Positions 32,301-42,888 of a stretch of 64,000 nt of DNA are shown piece by piece (the first letter of the stretch is position 1; every line of letters begins with the position of its first letter). The DNA lies in the NCBI GenBank assembly GCA_951802425.1, contig OX637798.1:868001-932000 (forward strand), written 5' to 3'. Both the position numbers and the translations under genes were made by a program. Origin of the DNA: Clavaria fumosa. Its lineage: Eukaryota > Basidiomycota > Agaricomycetes > Agaricales > Clavariaceae. The notes under the pieces are model-generated. The model searched no databases. It was not told the DNA's origin and saw only the letters and a program-made list of their open reading frames with translations.

Positions 32301-35300
32301 CTGACAAAAAACAAATTAGGATTGAGCGTGAAGTCGTCTTCAACTTGGATGAGACGACTGACCCCATCGCATGGACCGGTGAAGTACCGTCTGAGGGGAG
32401 GATGACTAACAACATCCGGCACCCCACCGTCGAAGCTGAACCGCCTATCAATCTCGACACTGTCGATGATCAGCTGATTGAAATCAGCAGCACGAAAATG
32501 ATGAGCACGAACCTCACGATGACCACTCTCCTGGATTCACCCCCCCCGACGATCCTCCCCGCGGCCGCATCCGTCCTCAACCGGGCTTTTACAAAATTCT
32601 TGCAGGTTACCCACCGCGCGGAACTGCCGCTAACGTCACCCACGCAGAAAACGATAACCACTCACCCTTATTTGCTCTCCACGCAGGACTCATCGGCATT
32701 GAGCCACGCACAATCGCGCAAGCTCTCGCGGGCCCAGACGCTGCCCACTGGAAAGAAGCTTATCAGGCCGAGCTGGATCAATTGAATCGGGTACACACCT
32801 GGGACATCGTCCAACGCCCCGCAATCAAGCCTGTCATCCCTTGTGGATACGTCTTCAGGGTGAAACTGGGACCGAAGGGCGAAATCCTAAAGTACAAAGC
32901 ACGCGTCGTCGCAGGTGGTCACAAACAAACGAAGGGTACTGACTACAATGAAACGTTCGCCGCCGCAGCGAAGATTGCGTCAATCCGTGTACTCCTGGCA
33001 CTGGCAGCTCAACGTAACTGGGAGATCGACCAAGTGGACGTCGTTGGTGCTTACCTCAACGCGGAGCTCGACGAAGAGGTCTACATGGAGCCTCCGCATG
33101 GCGTGTTAAGCGACAACGACAGGGGGAAGGTGTGCAGGCTACGAAAGGGCCTGTACGGACTGAAACAAGCCGGTCGCATGTGGTACCGCATGCTCGCCGC
33201 GACCTTTATATCGCTCGGTTTTGACGTGTCCAAACTCGACCAATCAGCGTTTATTAGGACAAAAGGAGATCAGAACGTACACGTCACTGTTTCCACGGAT
33301 GACATGGTTGTGATGGGAAACACGCGGACAGCTGTCGACCGAGTGAAGGCGGAATTACGGAAGTCGTTCGAGATAACAGACCAGGGCGAGTTGTCGTGGC
33401 TGTTGGGATTCGAGGTGAAGCGAGACTGAGCGGCGAGAACGATAGCTTTGAACCAACGTGCTTACCTGGAGGTCCTTGTGAAACGCTTCGGTTTGCAGGC
33501 TGGACACCCGGTCTACACCCCTATGGACGCTGGCGAGGTCCTCTCGAAGGATCAATGCCCCGCGGAGCCGATTAACGTACCTTACCAGGAAGCCTGCGGT
33601 GGTGCGCTCTGGCCAGCGGTAATCACACGGCCCGATATCCAGTTGGCGATCGGGATCCTGTCGCAATTCACAATGAACCCTGCGCGCGCTCACTGGGAAG
33701 CGTTGAAGCGGTTAATTAAATACCTGAGTACCACCAAAGACCTCTGGCTTACCTTAGGAGGCGCCGGGACCATCACGGAAGTTTTCTCTGACGCCGATTG
33801 GGCATCGCAGCCAGATCGACACTTGATATCGGGTTTCGTCGTTCGAATTGGGCGCGGCGCAGTCAGTTGGTCGTCCAAGAGGCAAACCTTGGTTGCACAA
33901 TCAAGTACGGAAGCGGAGTACATCGCAGCCGTCGCGGCTGCGAGGGAGATCTTCTGGTTGAGGACGTTCCTCGCCGAGGTGGGAGTCAGCGAACCAGGGG
34001 CGACGAGGCTGTGGCTTGACAACATGTCAACGATCGCGATAACAAAGAATAACAAGTTCCACGCACGCACCAAACATATCGACATCCGGCACCACTTCAT
34101 TCGCGAGGCGGTCGAGAGCGGAACGATAGGCGTGGAGTATGTGCCGACGGGAGAGAATGTTGCCGACGGCCTGACAAAGCCGCTTCCGCGTCCCGCTTTT
34201 GAGGCGTTCGTTAGGGAACTCGCGCTCCTGCCCGTTTGAGAGGGAGTGTTGGTAATCACCCGGACAGATTACATAATGATGCGCCCTATTTGGGAGCGAC
34301 CGGAACTCTGCCACAGCTCAGTCTTACATTTGACTGGGCTGTGAGTAATTTCCTTTTTAACTTCGCACTAGTACTTTTCTGATGCCCTAGGGTAGAACGG
34401 ACTATCCCTAGGTACTACTGCAATATGACAGTCTTACATTTGACTGGGCTAACGGACTATCCCTAGTTTTTCAATACCAACTTTTGACCAATACCCCTCC
34501 AGTACATTGGACTAGTAATAAATGATCGTCTCCATTTGTACGATCCCGCTCCGGGACTGCAGGATCTGGGCATCGACTCCGTCGAGAATGGGATGTTATT
34601 GAGCAAAGATCTTCACTCTAAGTTCGAACGCGGAGCAGTTGCTTTCTTGAAGGTATATAGAGACGCAAACACCCATCCAGACATAACTCATGTGTGTGGT
34701 TTAGACCCCCAACTTTGCTTTGAATCCTGCCGACATTCCTACAGTCGAGGAAGGTCCGATGCCACCCAACCGCGTCACCCTGCAGTACTTGGATCTGCCC
34801 ACTGGCCGAGCGGCTGAGCAGACTAGACCCGTGGATGCATCTTACTACATGGCCAATTGGGATGCTCGCTTCGCGGGCACCGGCGTGTCACCACCGCCAA
34901 GCATTATCCTCGACTACTTGTACGGTGTCGCAGTCTACAAGCACTGGGGTGGAAGAGACATGATGCGTGTGATGCAACAGCGCCACAGGGATCATTATGA
35001 ATCAATTCCATTGCCCGCTGCTTTCCCGCCATCTAACGACGATGATGGTCATGAATCTCCAGTCTCCGATGCTTCCGATCCCAACGATCTTGACTATCCT
35101 CTATCTCATAGCTCAGGGAGGCGTCACCGATCGAAGATGTCGACTGAAATGCTTGATGCGATGGACGACATCCTATTTTTTTCTAGATTGATCAAAGGCC
35201 ACACCCCTCAAAAAATAGCTGCAGAACAAAAGCGACAATTAAATGAGACCATGTCGCGTGCGAAGGAGGCTAGCCAGGCAAAGGTTCAGCAGCGGATGCA

Positions 35301-35316
35301 GACCGTCCTGGACTGA
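29352..35316 (+). CDS. HNH_2-domain nuclease-like protein, intron hit by Copia
   Basis: Member of a large Agaricomycete family with an HNH_2 (PF13391-type) endonuclease fold; cellular role unknown. Exons 29352-29583, 29636-29817, 34503-34652 and 34705-35316 join in phase to 391 residues. The order is typical: PLKWLRYV...GDLS, FTPQ-GEYRLIDYAGLNDR, then the HNH core FCVFTGEV...AAHLIPHRKGDE (residues about 110-138), GIDSVENGMLLSKDLHSKFERG, AVAFLKTPNF, LDYLYGVAVYKHW, an acidic Asp-rich stretch and a helical C-terminus. The second intron starts GTATGA and ends CCTCCAG and contains the whole of Copia-2; without it the intron would be 49 nt. All coding exons remain intact, so the gene may still work if the 4.7-kb intron is spliced. 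Confidence 0.87.
29846..30075 (+). repeat. Copia-2 5' LTR
   Basis: 230 bp, starts TGTTGGTAATCAC and ends TTTTTCAATA; identical by eye to the 3' copy. Confidence 0.95.
30080..34239 (+). pseudogene. Copia-2 gag-pol, one frameshift and one stop
   Basis: Homologous along its length to the Copia-1 polyprotein and with the same domain order: zinc knuckle CANCKRTNHKTDSC, protease, integrase (ADVWGP, RSDRGGEF, VGVVERWNRT), RT (GLYGLKQAGR, VSTDDMVVMG), and RNase H (SSTEAEYIAA). Three lesions are visible. The protease box reads DSSA where DSGA is expected. A frameshift lies in the acidic linker near 32470-32490, after which the RT frame is the +1-phase one. A TGA at 33427-33429 stands where Copia-1 has an Arg codon, consistent with CGA to TGA. 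The last part resumes in the same frame to a stop at 34239. It cannot make a full polyprotein without recoding. Confidence 0.93.
34247..34476 (+). repeat. Copia-2 3' LTR
   Basis: 230 bp, same sequence as the 5' LTR; followed by the target duplication CCAAC and the remainder of the host intron. Confidence 0.95.
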
Positions 35317-35399
35317 GTTACAGTACAAGCAATGGTCATGTCCAGTCTGCTAGCACCATTGATTTGACACCCATCTTTCAATGACTAGGGCTCGTTCGT

Positions 35400-37876
35400 A
35401 CCGTTCAGACCAGAGGCACGTAGTGCGCAGACGTGAACTCGGAGTCATCTGCTAGTTACCCAGCAGGCTTGGACTTGCCCACGCCGTGGGCCAGTCATCA
35501 CGCCCACATTTAAAATGCAAATTCCACCATCACAACATTCTCAATCGTTCCTTCTTCGCTTGTTTTCACTTCTTTGTTGTCATTGGCATCGCTTTCTCAC
35601 TAATCTACACTTCTCCCGCCTCTCATTGCCCCTATTGGCATTCACCACTTCTCGAACCAACCAACCACCGCTTGAGCTAGTGTTGCCAACAGCGCGAGCC
35701 GATTTCTTTTTTGGGAATTTGCATTGAGTATTGTGGCTTCAAATCAACAAGTAGTCCCACAGAATAAGTGGCTTTGGGCTCTCACAGAAGGAGTGAATGA
35801 TCAGATGTATCAAAATCTCTCCTCCCATTGTGCATTGTCCAACGGCTCGCTCGGTTTAGCCGAGCCGAGCCGAAAAAAGCCGAGCCGTGGCAACACTAGC
35901 TTGAGCTCTCATGCTCCTCCCTAATCACGCGTCATTCCGCACAAAAAAAGGGGATAGTTAGTTAATACTATAGATATAATAAATGAAGGGTACCTCGTGT
36001 CCAACTCCGAGTCGCGACACTGCGCTGGCAGAAGCGTGTGGGGATCTACACATGATATAACACGCTTTATGATAATAAAAGAGGCTTGCTTATTTTAGCA
36101 TCGCACCGCCGCACCACCGCATTACCGCACCCCTTCCGCACACCGATTGGAAGAGTCCGAGACTCGGGGATGTGCATGGCCGCAAATTGGGATGGGAAGT
36201 TGTGTGGGAGATGTTGAGAAAAGCGTGCCAGCGACGTGTGCGACTGGCACGTGCAGTGCACGGTGGAAAGCAGGCAGTCAGACCAGGCAGAATTCACTAT
36301 TGGGCAAAAGCTGACTACGTTAGTTGATCGTTGTGCATGTCGGCGGTGTGGTATCACAACTGGCCCACATACGACCCCGTGCAGCAATGGGACCTGAAGG
36401 CAGAGCGGAGCAAGAGCACAGGGTCAATGTACATCTTCTCTGGGCACATTGTGGGCAGCGGTAAGGTGCTCAACTTGTGCTCGCAGTTCTTGATGGAGGA
36501 AATCGGTCATGAAATGCAGAGCAAGGCACAAAGCCAACTACGGAGCACATATGAGGATCACCCCAAGTGTTGGACAGCCATAAGGAAGGGATGAGGGTTG
36601 TCATGAAGGTGAGGGAGGCCACAGCGGAGATGGAGAGAGTGGTAGAGGAGACAAGTGATGGAAAGGGGAAGGATGGCAAACGAGCCAAGGTGAAGGAGGG
36701 CAAACGAGCCAAGGGGACTAAACGGAGGAAGTCTGCAGACAAGGAAAAGCAGGTGGAGTTGGGGGTTCAAGGGGCGCACAGGTTATACACTTCAGACATT
36801 ATACGGAATCTGAAGTTCGATCCGTCGTTAAAGCCTAGCCAGGGTGTCAACCAGTCGTCGATTCAAGCGAAGGCAAGTTTTTAAGGGGTGTGAGGATTTA
36901 GGCAGTGACTCATGGTCATGTCTCCTGACAGCTCGATGCGCTTGCATATGTCAGAAGGACTAAGACCCTCGACCTGAAGTCTATTCTGGAGTTGTCCTGC
37001 CAGGAAAGGACACCCAGAGTTGAGGGCCCTATCCACGAGGGCGGGGCCGATCCCGACAACGACGAGAGCGATCTGGAAGTCGAGCCGCCGAGACACGTGA
37101 CATGAAGACGAGTCGGTGTTCAAGTAAGAATAACCACATCAGCAAGTCGATTAGTCTCACACATTGAGCGCAGGAGTAGATAAGAGAACGAGCAATCATT
37201 GCGCGATCGCCAGTGTTGGTTGCAGGTGTGATCGCGGCGTGCGTGACTCGGAGAGCCGATGTTGGGAGCGCCTTCGAAATAGGTGCGAGGCACCGGGGCA
37301 CCAAAAGTATGTCTAAAGGACGCGGATGCGTCGATAGCGCGAGTCGGGCCGCTTGTGACTTGTGTTTGCGGGAGACATCGGAAGGCGTGTGGGGTCGCTG
37401 GGATGGGCGAGGCATTTGGACGGGTGCAGCTTTTGTCTCATCTTCAGGGATATCTCGGTTTTTGAGGCAGTGGAGACTTTTGTGCTATACCCGCCCGTAC
37501 TTTTCCCGCTTCAATTTAGCAGAATCTAGCAGAAGTGTTCAGAGTTCCGTGTCCTTCTGCATTTTTACAGTAGTCGGGACGGCGGCTGCGGCTGTTCGCA
37601 AGTTCTCCGAGATGAGCCGGTGTTGCTGCTGAGCAGAACCGGTAAACATCCCCGGCAGGTAGGCCAGCAGAGCAAATAAGGAAAGTTACAGAGCTAAACG
37701 ATGACCATGAGTGACTTTCCAAGGTTGAGCGGGGCGTGCTGGACAGATTCCACAAAAAGACGGTGTATTCAACGACGTTGCTTGCCATAATCAATGACCG
37801 TTCGCGATCTTTACAAAAAAAAGTCTAATTCAGTTCAACGCTGTCGTCGACCCGCGTGGCAACCTTTCGTTTTGTA
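35400..37876. repeat. 2.3-kb dispersed repeat, copy 2 (contiguous)
   Basis: Sister of the split copy at 16165-29260. It starts ACCGTTCAGACCAGAGG and ends near TTTTGTAC. Apart from a 221-bp MITE at 35678-35898 it is uninterrupted, so it serves as the empty-site reference for all three insertions in copy 1. Compared with copy 1 it carries an extra AGGTGAAGGAGGGCAAACG-like duplication near 36690 and lacks about 50 bp near 37617. No LTRs, terminal inverted repeats or transposase are recognisable. It could be a segmental duplication, an old element, or part of a larger unit. Confidence 0.85.
35678..35898. mobile_element. hAT-like MITE, 221 bp
   Basis: Ends TAGTGTTGCCA and TGGCAACACTA form perfect 11-bp terminal inverted repeats; GCTTGAGC on each side (35670-35677, 35899-35906) is an 8-bp target duplication. 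Copy 1 of the host repeat shows the empty site with a single GCTTGAGC (about 16417-16428). Eight-bp duplications and this terminal sequence fit hAT elements. A second inverted motif, CGGCTCG...CGAGCCG, lies near the right end. No coding capacity. Confidence 0.92.
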
Positions 37877-38070
37877 CTAGTACAGTGCGCCACTGGGCCC
37901 TCTTGCGAGCCTCCTGAATAAAATATTTTGTAGTTGGAAATTTTCAAGGCGTTTGACATGAGATGTTAAACGGCTTCAAACCTCGCTTATAACCTTGGCG
38001 CTGTTTCATATCTACAGTGACACGCCTCTCTCCGACGTCCACCAACGAGCGTACCCTTAGTAACTTAACA
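37877..38070 (+). promoter_or_regulatory. Upstream region of bleomycin hydrolase
   Basis: Between the repeat and the start codon. An AATAAAATATTTTG stretch (about 37918) and CTTATAACC (about 37986) are the only TATA-like words; pyrimidine-rich CTCTCTCC lies close to the start. Weak evidence for a core promoter. Confidence 0.35.
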
Positions 38071-40113
38071 ATGGGCTCTAGCTACTCTCGTCCTGCACAG
38101 GCTACTACGGCCATCGTCAAGTCCGAGAACGCGAACGAGAAGCAGCAACTCGCCGATCTCCAAAACCAACTTGGATCTTTCAGTCTCGCTACGAGAGCCA
38201 GCACCTCCAGCACCGGCACCACCTGTGCTGCACCGACCCCCGCTTCCCCAGATGGTTCACTTCCGCTCCAGAGCATTACTACTTGGGAAACCTCGCTCGC
38301 AATGGACCCGAAGCAGCGGCTCGCGCGCACAGTGCTGTACCACACAGACCTACGCAGTGTGCTCACCGCTCGCAATGTGCGCATCAAGGACGCGCATGTG
38401 TTCAATACACTACTTGCAGACACGGAGCCTCCGAAACCGGTGACGTCCCAGAAAAATACGGGCCGATGTTGGTTGTTTGCTACGACGAATATTTTGAGGT
38501 ATAAGGTTATAGAGCGGCTGGGGTTAGAGGAGTTTCAGCTGTCGCAGGTGTGTTATTTCAGACATTTGCCCGCTGCTTGCTGCTGATGTGGAGCTTGCAG
38601 TCGCATTTGTTCTTCTGGGACAAGCTAAACAAGGCGAACTACTATCTCGAGCTGATGATCGAGCTTTTCGATTTACCATTCGAGGACCGCCTTATTTGCT
38701 TCCTCTCCGACTCCATCATTAGTGATGGCGGGCAATGGGACATGGCCCTCAACCTCCTCGAGGTGATATCTCTATTTACTATGCCAACATTGACTCAACT
38801 TACACCCCTTACACATCTTTCAGAACTATGGGGTCGTCCCGCAGGCCATATACCCTGAGTCGCTACACTCATCGCTCTCCGCACCGCTCAACGACTTGCT
38901 CAAAACCAAGCTACGCGAGCATGCGCTTGTCCTGCGTCGACTCGCACAATCCCTGTCCGCATCCGCCGTCCCGGGCGACGAAATGCGCGCGACACTCCGC
39001 GCGAAGAAAGAGGCTTTCTTGAAGGATGTTTATACGATCATGAGCGCGACGTTTGGTGTGCCTTTAACTGCGGACACGCAGTTTGTGTGGGAGTACAAGG
39101 ATAAAAAGGGAGTGGCGGGCCGATGGGAGGGCACGCCGAAGGAGTTTTATCGGGCATTTATTGATAAAGCATACCCGGTGCGGTGCCGTTTTACATCATG
39201 CAGAAGAGCTTATGCTCACATGGTTCCGGTAGCCATCGGACTCGTTCTCGCTCATTCATGATCCCCGAAACGAGTACTCCAAGTTGTACACCGTAGACAA
39301 GCTAGGGAATATTTGGGGTGGTCGACCCGTCTTGTGTGCGTTGTTTCTATGCCCTTCGCTGTGGTGAATGTTGTTGATGGTGTTTCGCTTGTGTTTGACT
39401 TCTACAGATGTCAACGCGGAGATTGAATACCTCAAGAGCTCCATCGTCAAGGTATAAAGGGATGCTTGTTCACCTGCCTCAAAACTGACTCAGTGCTTCT
39501 GATGGACAAAGATGATCAAAGCGGGCCAGCCCGTGTTTTTCGGCTGCGACGTGGGCAAGTTCTCCGAAACAGCTTCTGGCATCATGGATGTCTCACTGTT
39601 CGAGTATGAGGCGCGTACATATTGTTCTTTTATTTTCTTCCTCCCTTCTAGCTGACTACGCTGCTTATAGAATGCATTTGACATCAAGCTGGGGCTAACC
39701 AAGGCGGAGCGCCTGTACTTGGGCGAGTCGTCTATGACCCATGCGATGGTGATTTCGGGCGTGCACGTCGACGTTAATGGCCGGCCGGTGCGGTACAAAG
39801 TCGAGAACTCGTGGGGCAAAGACGTCGGTGACCATGGGTATTTTGTCATGACGGATGCCTGGTTCAACGAGTGAGTTTTTTTTTCTTCTTCTGTTCTGCT
39901 GCGCCCGTCGAAGGAGAAGACGTTGACTTGGGACTCAGGTTCGTGTATCAGGTCGTGGTGCCCAAGGCCCTGGCTCCGAAGGAACTGGTGAAGGTGTTCG
40001 AGAAGGGGGAGAAGGTCGTGTTGCCGCCATGGGATCCCATGGTAAGTCGACGCGTATATCCTGAATATTGGCTTAACATGTCTCTTTCCTGTGGTTAGGG
40101 TACTCTAGCTTGA
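38071..40113 (+). CDS. LAP3: Bleomycin hydrolase (C1B cysteine peptidase)
   Basis: Cytosolic homohexameric aminopeptidase-type cysteine protease that hydrolyses homocysteine thiolactone and bleomycin. Exons: 38071-38547, 38601-38762, 38824-39177, 39233-39335, 39408-39451, 39512-39610, 39671-39870, 39939-40041 and 40099-40113; phases close to give 518 residues, slightly longer than yeast Lap3. The catalytic triad is visible: Cys133 in TGRCWLFA, His437 in THAMVISG and Asn459 in VENSWG. Other family segments include NTLLADTEPPKPVTSQ and SDGGQWDM. The intron after 39610 would start GC, not GT. The N-terminus begins MGSSYSRP, which fits an N-myristoylation signal (Gly2, Ser6). The C-terminus is GTLA rather than the family's common Ala ending after a longer tail; it still ends in Ala. 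Confidence 0.94.
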
Positions 40114-40818
40114 TGTCTTTCGTGACTTTCTTGGAGGGGCATTGGGGGTGTCGTATGTCCTCTTATCGCCTGTTAGTCATGCCATCCTTCGCTTTTTCTG
40201 TTTTTCGTTTTCTTCTGCGAATGGACATAGAATGGTTTGCATAGATTGCGTGATCTGCAGGACACTGGCTTTTTTGTTGTGTGGAGTTGAGATTTTCTTT
40301 CTTTGACTTACAGTAAGATGACTTTTCGTTTTCGGACTGGGAGCATCCGTTTATGAACGTGATGAACTGCTAAACCTATGGACATGTACGTCGCCCCGCT
40401 GGTGTTGTTGGGGAGGCTCTTGAGGTTATGCACATTGCGGGCAGAGTTCTCACCGCTTGGATGCCACGTGGTTGGCTGCGTTCAGCCATTGCCGACAACT
40501 ATTACCAGGAATCAATCCATCAAAGGCACAGGGGGCTCCACTAGACCCTGTAGTAGCTCATGTTCAGGTTTCCTAGACTTCAGGTCGATGGCCATACACG
40601 GGCACTTGGCCATTGTCCTTCTTACGCTCAGACCTTATACGAACTGCAGTGGCCCGGGTAGATGTCACTTCGTTGGATCATTCTCGGTGGAAGGCAAAGA
40701 AATACGAGACCGGACACTCTCATGCAGAATCTCGTATAAAAGGTCTGCGGAGCGGAGACCCATCAAAAAAGACCAAGCAAGCCCAATGTGATGATGAAAT
40801 GGACCCTCGGGCACTATC
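40114..40818. other. Intergenic, no gene seen
   Basis: Convergent space between LAP3 and GPCR copy B. The plus frames at 40378-40791 and 40613-40852 show no domain and have irregular composition. No repeat recognised. Confidence 0.5.
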
Positions 40819-42327
40819 CTATTGTAGTTCAGCAATAGGTGGTTCAGCATGAATCCCAGAAGGATTCGCCGAAGATCCTTGAGCGGTCAAGATGGATATG
40901 GTGGTCGGGGTGCGTTGACACGTGCACTCCGTTCCAAAGAGAAGCAAGCCTCGCCGCGTCTGGAAAAACACGACGACGTCCACGACCCCGCAGAGGTGGA
41001 AGATCGCATCGACGGTGAGCGTCGCCGCGGGCGGGAGGTGGAGCGGCCCGTGGCTTGGATGGTGCGCGAACCGGATCCACCGCACGACGCTGAGGGGTAT
41101 GATGAGGATGCTGAACACCAATGGGTAGCTGCAACTCATGGGTGAGCATCACTCAGGCTTAGAAGAAGGGGGTGTGTCTCACACAAGCATGACTCGCGCA
41201 ACCCTCTGCCGAGGCTCATCGAAGTAGCCGCGAAGCCAGAAGAAGAGCGGAATATATGTGAATAGAGCCACAATCAGCGCTATCCACAACCACAGATATT
41301 CTCCTGCGAGCTGGAACCCGATAAACGGTGATCTTATGAAGCACCAGTACTGTGATGGCGTAAGCTCTATCGCGTCTCAAAGATCTATAGTACGCATGAC
41401 TCACGGGTGAAGGTGCGTAAAATGGGGGTGCTGTGATACGATGTGCCTCGGACATTGCCAGCACAATGGCGATTGTCAGCACCCAAACGAAGATGACCGC
41501 AAGCCGCGGAATGAGGAGCGAATGCATGACGCGTAGCCAAAAGAGGGTCACAAATGTATGCAACGCGATCAGCTATGTCAATGTAGAGTTGGCATGATTG
41601 TGTCAGCTGGAACTTGCGCAAACATGGAGTCACCTACAGTGGTATTCAAAGCCAACGCCGTAGCACCCATCGCTAGGAGAAAGCCTTCCACCACACAATT
41701 AGCCTAATGAAGTCATCAACCTGGCGGACAATGATGTTCACCTTGCGCCGAGCAATGAAACCCTGATTGAACCTTGCCATCATGCAGCCATTTGCCGTTG
41801 AGGACGGTCGCCACGGCAGCCACGAAATTCGCCGCAAACAACGAGAGCTAGGACAGCAATCAGCAATGGTTAGCATGAGACACTGGGAAATGACCGCAGT
41901 GGCATACCATGAAGACATCCATTGGGACATTGATGAGGAATTTGGGAGCAGGTCTACGTGCATTACGGATATAGTTGATCTATTCACGATGGAGGGAAAT
42001 GTGACGATGAGATCACGAGAACGTGGGAATAAGAGATAAAGAAACAGTACTCACGACGATACGAGTGAAGACGTAGACCACAGCGAGCAAGGAGAGAAGT
42101 CCCGAAATGAAGACAAACTACATGATATGTTCACATGAATGGAACACGGGCTTAATCGTCGAAAGAACGCAGTCAGTACGCACAGATAAGCCTACACTCT
42201 CTCCACGCGTGAGACAATGCAATGAGGTCGCTGGAAGCGAAAGTTCTTGGGGTGTGCAGATAGTCTCATCAAGGGGGGTAGGCGTCGGTGAAGGAGAGGC
42301 CACTAGTTGTGCCAAGGTTACAGGCAT
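40819..42327 (-). CDS. Putative Git3/cAMP-receptor-like GPCR, copy B
   Basis: Paralog of copies A, C and D. Start Met at 42327 is followed by a Ser/Thr/Pro-rich stretch, ETICTPQE and HCLTRGESVGLS. Readable helices: FISGLLSLLAVVYVF (1), LSLFAANFVAAVATVLNG (2), AMGATALALNTT plus LIALHTFVTLFWL (3), IPRLAVIFVWVLTIAIVL (4), QLAGEYLWLWIALIVALF (5), SYPLVFSILIIPLSVVRW (6) and AIFHLCGVVDVVVFFQTRRG (7). VPMDVFM precedes helix 2 and KWLHDGKVQSGFHCSAQG precedes helix 3. The C-terminal tail after RRGLLLFGTE is short, about 30 residues. About eight exons, limits approximate. It is first in a row of three same-strand paralogs. Confidence 0.75.
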
Positions 42328-42888
42328 AGCGGTAGAGGAAGCGCACAGGGTGGCGCGATTCAGCGGGGCATCGCGCAGGCCTGAAGAGTAGTCTTGAAAT
42401 AAGAAACGTCGTCATGCGACCCCTTTCCTCGGGTGGCTCCGAAAATGCATCGCACCCGTCTGCAGGGCGCGCAACGTGGGGGTTCCTTGGTGCATCGTGG
42501 ACCACACAAAATGTATGCCAGAAGGCCCACCGGGGTCGCCAGTGCTGTGCCAGCGTGATCCGCGTCCTCAGGTACGGTTAAGTTGTCGGCGCTCTTCTTG
42601 GCTGATGTCCCTGGGGCCCTGATGAATGTCTGAAACGATATGTACAGCCGTTCCCAAGACGTTGGCCCCACCCCGATGGCCACATGAGCGTGCGCCGGAG
42701 TTGATGGAATTAGAGAATGAAGTCGCATCGTTACTAATGGAGATGAGAGCGGGGGAATTCAAGGGATGAGTGGACACGTGACATATTGTCGATCAAGTGG
42801 CTGTGCAAAACCATCCAAAAAGGGTAATGTACATTTTGAGGCAACCAAACCAAGGACAGGGTATAAATGAAGACAAAAGAACCGTACT
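42328..42888. other. Spacer between GPCR copies B and C
   Basis: Contains 3' sequence of copy C and promoter of copy B. Minus-strand frames at 42360-42777 have no receptor motif and no homology to the copies. Nothing else seen. Confidence 0.45.

Larger units (their letters stand above)
29846..34476 (+). mobile_element. Copia retrotransposon 2, recent but defective
   Basis: LTR element of 4631 bp. LTRs 29846-30075 and 34247-34476 are 230 bp and identical by eye; the 5-bp target duplication is CCAAC (29841-29845 and 34477-34481). In the LTR, CAGTCTTACATTTGACTGGGC occurs twice. GATTATGAGATTC follows the 5' LTR, the same possible elongator tRNA-Met primer site as in Copia-1. The tract GAGAGGGAG precedes the 3' LTR. 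It sits inside intron 2 of the HNH_2 gene in the same orientation as that gene. Confidence 0.96.

Noticed and set aside
32470..32790. Programmed frameshift between integrase and RT in Copia-2
   Set aside because: The related Copia-1 has a single continuous frame, and a nonsense codon follows later, so decay is simpler than recoding.
42360..42777. Extra receptor exon between copies B and C
   Set aside because: None of the receptor motifs is present, and copy B already has a full N-terminus starting at 42327.
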